Shown here one piece after another: positions 59,835-64,000 of a DNA stretch of 64,000 nt. The position numbers and the translations under genes are program-made. Position 1 is the first letter of the stretch. Each line of letters starts with the position of its first letter. The notes beneath the pieces are model-generated. The model was not told the DNA's origin, made no database searches, and was given only the letters and a program-made list of their open reading frames with translations. This stretch comes from Methylococcus mesophilus (lineage in GTDB: Bacteria > Pseudomonadota > Gammaproteobacteria > Methylococcales > Methylococcaceae), in the NCBI RefSeq assembly GCF_026247885.1, contig NZ_CP110921.1, positions 3,169,501 to 3,233,500 on the forward strand, read 5' to 3'.

Positions 59835-62800
59835 ATGGCAAGAAAGAGAATCTCCAAAAGCACACTCTCGATGTTCCTTCGCACGAAGTGCGACCGCGAG
59901 CTTTATCTGTCGCTACACGAGGACTCGGAGCTGGACGCTAATGGCATGCCGGTTCCTCTACAGGCACGGCCTGGCATTGGAGTTCTGCAAACCGCAGGCC
60001 GCGATTTTGAGGATGAGCGGAATGACCAATTGATCCAGTCTTTCGGCAACCTGGTCATGTATCAGCCCGACAAAGGAGGGGCGAACAAGCCGGTCAAGGC
60101 ACCGCTTGCCTCATTGCTCGGCAAGGTCACGGCTTTGCCTTCGATCATCTTGCAAGGCAAGTTTGAGCCATCGGCGTTCCAAAATGCCGTCATGGCGAAC
60201 ATTGGTCTCCAACCAGCCCAAGTTGCCCAGGTTCCAAGGATCGCAGGACTTATCCCTGACATCATTGTGGTGCGCCAGGCGACAGTCGACGACGAAGAGG
60301 TCGGCGCAGATGGATGCCGGAGACCAATCGATCCAACGACCGAAACTCGTCGTGCGCTGAGCATTATTGATGTCAAGCACACCAGCGAAGCCAATCCCAG
60401 CTACTCTGCTGAGGTTGCGCTTTACGCGATTTTTCTCGCCAATTGGATCGTCGACCAAGGCCTACAGAACAGCTACTTTGTGACCATCCGCAGCTACTTG
60501 TGGACCCGATTCAAGCAAGGCCAATCTGCGCTAGGCGCTTTGATGTCGGGCTCCTCTCCGGCAACGCCCGACCAATATCTCGACGTGCTGATCGCCGACA
60601 GCGAGGATGCCAACCTTCGTTTCTACCTACCTACCGTGCTGCATTTCTTCAGGGAAGACTTGCTCCGGGTCATCACCATTGGTGACGCTTCAGCCAATGG
60701 CTGGGAGAATCTCGAATGGCACGTCGATGGTCGCTGTAGCGCTTGTGACTGGCTCGGGCACGAGAAGTGGGCAAATTCGAAGGACAAGGCGCGAATCGCG
60801 GCACAGCCAGCCCATTACTGCTATCCGGCGGCGAAGCTGACTGGGCACTTGAGTCAGATTGCTGGCATGACTCGGGGGGCAAGGAAAACGCTCCAGATCA
60901 ATGCCATTCAGAACACAGCAGGCGCAGCGAGTGCTCCTTCGGCGCATCCTGCGTTTCAGCAGCACAGCCATCTCAAGAAGGAACGAAGCCGTATCCCCGT
61001 TCGTGCCCAAGCTCTGATCTCATCGACGACCAGTGTGGACAGTTCAGCGGTGCTGGCAAGCCTGGCTCCCTGGCCGCAATTGCATGTCGCCATAACAGTT
61101 AACTTCGATCCCAGCGCTGGACTGCTAACAGGCTTATCGATATTTGGCAGGGCAACAGCTTACGTAAGCGGACAGACTCCGCGACAGTTCGCCACCAAGT
61201 GTTTTGTCGTCGACCAGAAAAGCCTCAGCGATGAGTGGGTCGCCCTTGAAGGACTGCTATCGACCCTGTCCGACATGGTTGACCAGTCTGAAGCGTTTGT
61301 CCGCGCAGCGGGCAAGACACCTCTCACCGCGCAAATCGCGTTCTGGGAAAAGCGCCAGTTCGAGGAGCTGTGTGCGGCAATGGGGCGGCACCTACCCAAG
61401 GTGTTGAGTCTTACCAACCGCAAGACCAAGGCTCTGGCATGGCTATTCCCTGCCGATGAACTCATTGAGAAGCCTGACGGTGCGGTAAGCCCGTGTGTCG
61501 TCTTCGTAGACGAGATTGTCCAGCGCGTCGTCTTCGCACCGACACCTCACGTCATCACGCTATTTGACACCGCCGAAGCCTACTATTCCGGATCTGGGCC
61601 GATTCGGCAGGGAGACGCGTTCTATCGAGAGTTTCTGACCAACGGTATTCCACGAGAGCGCATCTACGAGATCTGGAGCAATGTGACCACGATTAAGCGT
61701 GGCTCGGTTACAGTCCCTCGAAACACTGTTATTCAGGAATTTGGTAATGCGCTGGAAAAGCAGTGTCGCGCGTTGAGCAGTGTCGTTGAGAAGTTGCGCA
61801 CGGACTTCAGAGGGCAACTCAAGGCAAACGCTCCCAAGCTAACCCTCTCGATTCCGCAGGGTGCCCGGGATGTTGCTTTCGACAGCAAGCTTTGGATCTG
61901 GTGGGAGGAGCTGCAGTACCACACCAGAAAGCTAGAGTCGCACCAGCGCTTGGCGCTCGATGCCGAAGCATTGGAAGCCAGCTATGAGGCAGTTCGACTC
62001 ACCAACGGCCAACCGACCGGAATTCCGACCGAATACAATTTCGACGTGTTGGCGGGGTCAACAGAAGCGAAGCTTGATGATAACGAAGGGTACCTTGCTC
62101 TGGGAAAAGAAGCTCATCCCGGACTTCCTCTCCTGCGCGCAAAGGACATTGTCGCCGCCGGTTCGCCTCCATATTCGGGATCGGATCAGACGATCACTAC
62201 GCCATTGTGGTCGTCGCTGTCGGTGACCCTCGTGTCGTTCGATCGCAGCACGCGTAAGGCCGTATTGAATCTGTCTAACTGGCGTGAAGCCGCATTTTTC
62301 CCGTACCTGCGGGACAATTCGACCATCGACCTCCTGAACGATATCTTCATCACTAAAGGTCAAGGATCATTCAAATGGTACGAGACGGCCAAGAATATTC
62401 TGACTACTGTCGGCAACCCTTCGCTCGCGGTCGCTGATAGCAATGCGGCCACTGCGATGGGGGCGAGGCCGCCGCGACCCGGCACAGACCCAGTTACCCC
62501 TCTTGCCCGAGTGCTCTGGGAGGCCGACATTCTTCACGCAACGTCCGTCGTGGCTGCAACGCCAGCTGCATCGGTTGCTGCCTACGCCAAGGCCAAGCAC
62601 AACCTGAACAGTAGTCAGACCGATGCTGTCGCCCACGCGACGGAAAAGCAGCTGACGATCATCTGGGGTCCTCCAGGCACTGGAAAGACCCAGACCCTTG
62701 CCGGATGCATTCATGGTCTTGTCCATGATGCCGCGCCGAACCGGCAGCCATTGAAGCTACTGGTCGCCGGGCCAACGTACAAAGCTGTTGAAGAGATTAT

Positions 62801-64000
62801 TGGTCGCGTTGTTGATGCGCTGGATAACGACGCAACATGCCCTGCCGAGGTATATGTTGGATATTCCTCGTCGCAAGCTCCAAAGGCATTTCCAGCGGGT
62901 AGCTCGCATCTACGCGTCGAGTCATTCAAGCTCGACCGGACCAATCAGGAAACACAGGACTGTCTTGCCAGTCTGGCAAAGGCCGATGCTGTCACGATTG
63001 TCGGCACTGCGATGATGCAGGCCTACAAGCTCGCGGAGTGGACGTGTGGTAGCAGTGTCGGGCCGATTTTCGACGTTGTCATCATCGACGAAAGCTCTCA
63101 GGTTCAGGTAACCGCAGCAATCTCAGCATTGGCCACTCTGAAAGAGGACGCACGATTGATCATTGCCGGCGACCACCTTCAGATGCCGCCAATCATGGCG
63201 CTTGAGCCACCCAACGGTGCCGAATACTTGGTGGGCAGCATCCAGAAATACCTGCTCGACCGTCCGTTTGGCAGCCAAATCGTTTCATGTCCGCTCGAAG
63301 AGAATTACCGTTCGGCGGAGGACATAGTGGCCTATGCTCGTACGATCGGCTACCGAGCGACGTTGAAGGCGTCAAACGCCGCGACGGCACTTCATCTCTT
63401 GGCGGCAGTACCTACTTCCGCATCCGGCTTTCCAGGCGGCATGCCTTGGTCGACTTTGTGGCCGCAAATTCTGGACCCCAAGAAGAAGGTGCTGACGTTG
63501 CTCCATGACGATGACCTGTCGTCGCAAAGCAATTCCTTTGAAGCAAAGATCGTCGCCGCCTTGACCTGGTGCCTTAGGCAGACAGTGAGCGCGGAACTTG
63601 ATGGGCGAGGTGCCGTGACGCATGCGGCGCCAACGCCCGATCAGTTCTGGGGGCAGTGTATTGGAATCGTGACGCCACATCGCGCCCAACGCGCGTTGGT
63701 GGTTCGCGAACTGAGGTCGATATTTCCGTCTGATCCGCCGGATTTGATCGACTCGGCGGTTGATACCGTGGAAAAGTTCCAGGGTGGTCAGCGGCACACA
63801 ATCATCGTGACTTTTGGTGTCGGGGATGCGGACGTGATCATGGGGGAGGAAGCGTTCCTCATGCAGTTAGAGAGGACAAACGTGGCCATCTCTCGCGCGA
63901 TGGCTAAGTGCCTGGTGATTATGCCGATGACGCTTGCCGGGCACGTCCCTCACGACAAGAAGGCTCTTGAGACAGCTCATGCGATCAAAGATTATGTCGA
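59835..64000 (+). CDS. Dna2-like protein: Cas4/RecB-type nuclease fused to SF1 helicase (3' end cut)
   Basis: At least 1388 residues, open at the right edge. The N-terminus has the first Cys of a Cas4-type Fe-S cluster (FLRTKCDRELYLSLHED), then nuclease motifs GLIPDIIVVRQ and LSIIDVKHTSE. The remaining Cys residues lie in DGRCSACDWLG and AHYCYPAAKL. After a ~500-residue middle region comes an SF1B (UPF1/Dna2-like) helicase: NLNSSQTDAVAHA, Walker A IIWGPPGTGKTQTLAG, Walker B DVVIIDESSQVQV, LEENYRSAEDI, FQGGQRHTIIVTFG, and motif VI RTNVAISRAMAKCLV. ATG 59835 lies 46 bp after the Res stop. It likely processes DNA ends made by the system. Confidence 0.9.
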   Translation, partial: MARKRISKSTLSMFLRTKCDRELYLSLHEDSELDANGMPVPLQARPGIGVLQTAGRDFEDERNDQLIQSFGNLVMYQPDKGGANKPVKAPLASLLGKVTALPSIILQGKFEPSAFQNAVMANIGLQPAQVAQVPRIAGLIPDIIVVRQATVDDEEVGADGCRRPIDPTTETRRALSIIDVKHTSEANPSYSAEVALYAIFLANWIVDQGLQNSYFVTIRSYLWTRFKQGQSALGALMSGSSPATPDQYLDVLIADSEDANLRFYLPTVLHFFREDLLRVITIGDASANGWENLEWHVDGRCSACDWLGHEKWANSKDKARIAAQPAHYCYPAAKLTGHLSQIAGMTRGARKTLQINAIQNTAGAASAPSAHPAFQQHSHLKKERSRIPVRAQALISSTTSVDSSAVLASLAPWPQLHVAITVNFDPSAGLLTGLSIFGRATAYVSGQTPRQFATKCFVVDQKSLSDEWVALEGLLSTLSDMVDQSEAFVRAAGKTPLTAQIAFWEKRQFEELCAAMGRHLPKVLSLTNRKTKALAWLFPADELIEKPDGAVSPCVVFVDEIVQRVVFAPTPHVITLFDTAEAYYSGSGPIRQGDAFYREFLTNGIPRERIYEIWSNVTTIKRGSVTVPRNTVIQEFGNALEKQCRALSSVVEKLRTDFRGQLKANAPKLTLSIPQGARDVAFDSKLWIWWEELQYHTRKLESHQRLALDAEALEASYEAVRLTNGQPTGIPTEYNFDVLAGSTEAKLDDNEGYLALGKEAHPGLPLLRAKDIVAAGSPPYSGSDQTITTPLWSSLSVTLVSFDRSTRKAVLNLSNWREAAFFPYLRDNSTIDLLNDIFITKGQGSFKWYETAKNILTTVGNPSLAVADSNAATAMGARPPRPGTDPVTPLARVLWEADILHATSVVAATPAASVAAYAKAKHNLNSSQTDAVAHATEKQLTIIWGPPGTGKTQTLAGCIHGLVHDAAPNRQPLKLLVAGPTYKAVEEIIGRVVDALDNDATCPAEVYVGYSSSQAPKAFPAGSSHLRVESFKLDRTNQETQDCLASLAKADAVTIVGTAMMQAYKLAEWTCGSSVGPIFDVVIIDESSQVQVTAAISALATLKEDARLIIAGDHLQMPPIMALEPPNGAEYLVGSIQKYLLDRPFGSQIVSCPLEENYRSAEDIVAYARTIGYRATLKASNAATALHLLAAVPTSASGFPGGMPWSTLWPQILDPKKKVLTLLHDDDLSSQSNSFEAKIVAALTWCLRQTVSAELDGRGAVTHAAPTPDQFWGQCIGIVTPHRAQRALVVRELRSIFPSDPPDLIDSAVDTVEKFQGGQRHTIIVTFGVGDADVIMGEEAFLMQLERTNVAISRAMAKCLVIMPMTLAGHVPHDKKALETAHAIKDYV

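Noticed and set aside
1-64000. CRISPR arrays, rRNA and tRNA genes
   Set aside because: I saw no regularly spaced short repeats, no rRNA sequence and no tRNA cloverleaf that I could support; the repeats around 35.7-40.5 kb are attC sites with genes between them.

Overview
The window is GC-rich DNA from a pseudomonadote, most likely a gammaproteobacterium. The evidence is the uvrA / MFS / ssb block, a glucose-6-phosphate dehydrogenase with a DHYLGKE-type active site, and outer-membrane and lipoprotein genes. The species cannot be fixed from the sequence alone.

Positions 1-15.7 kb look like ordinary chromosome: uvrA (cut by the left edge), a cation P-type ATPase overlapping a bestrophin-like channel, a YajR-like MFS transporter, ssb, a membrane glycosyltransferase, a DUF2490 outer-membrane protein, a small lipoprotein, zwf, and two secreted proteins, one thaumatin-like.

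From 15.8 kb onward the window is an accessory and defence island. 15.8-18.0 kb holds three toxin-antitoxin loci: a decayed HigBA-like pair, yhaV with a truncated prlF, and an intact vapBC. 18.1-24.3 kb holds an IS3-family element and a Wadjet locus, jetA-jetB-jetC, in which jetC is cut by the IS and jetD is absent. 24.4-33.3 kb is a serine-recombinase module (DUF3489, DUF2924, recombinase, two small HTH-like genes). Its cargo is Fic, a cupin, a methylase fragment, unknown genes, a PIN protein and an Xre-ImmA/IrrE gene split by an in-frame stop. 33.3-35.7 kb contains parDE (parE truncated), yggL and decayed rhuM and nuclease genes.

35.7-42.2 kb is an integron-type cassette array without an integrase: five leftward genes (membrane protein, trypsin-like protease, unknown, HNH nuclease, unknown) separated by attC sites. 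A second IS copy sits exactly in one attC core. 42.3-44.3 kb returns to single genes (YdjM-like hydrolase, SDR epimerase, secreted protein), followed by a third IS copy and a second Fic gene.

47.4-64 kb is the most interesting part. It is a divergent cluster of a sacsin-like ATPase/DUF3883 protein, a small HTH regulator, a UvrD helicase with a Cas4/AddB-like nuclease domain, a type III-like DNA methyltransferase, a Res-like helicase-nuclease, and a Dna2-like nuclease-helicase that runs off the right edge. It reads as a large restriction-type defence system in which a fourth IS copy has split the methyltransferase. All four IS copies are 1182 bp. Three have perfect 4-bp target duplications, and the one next to Wadjet has none, which points to a deletion there.
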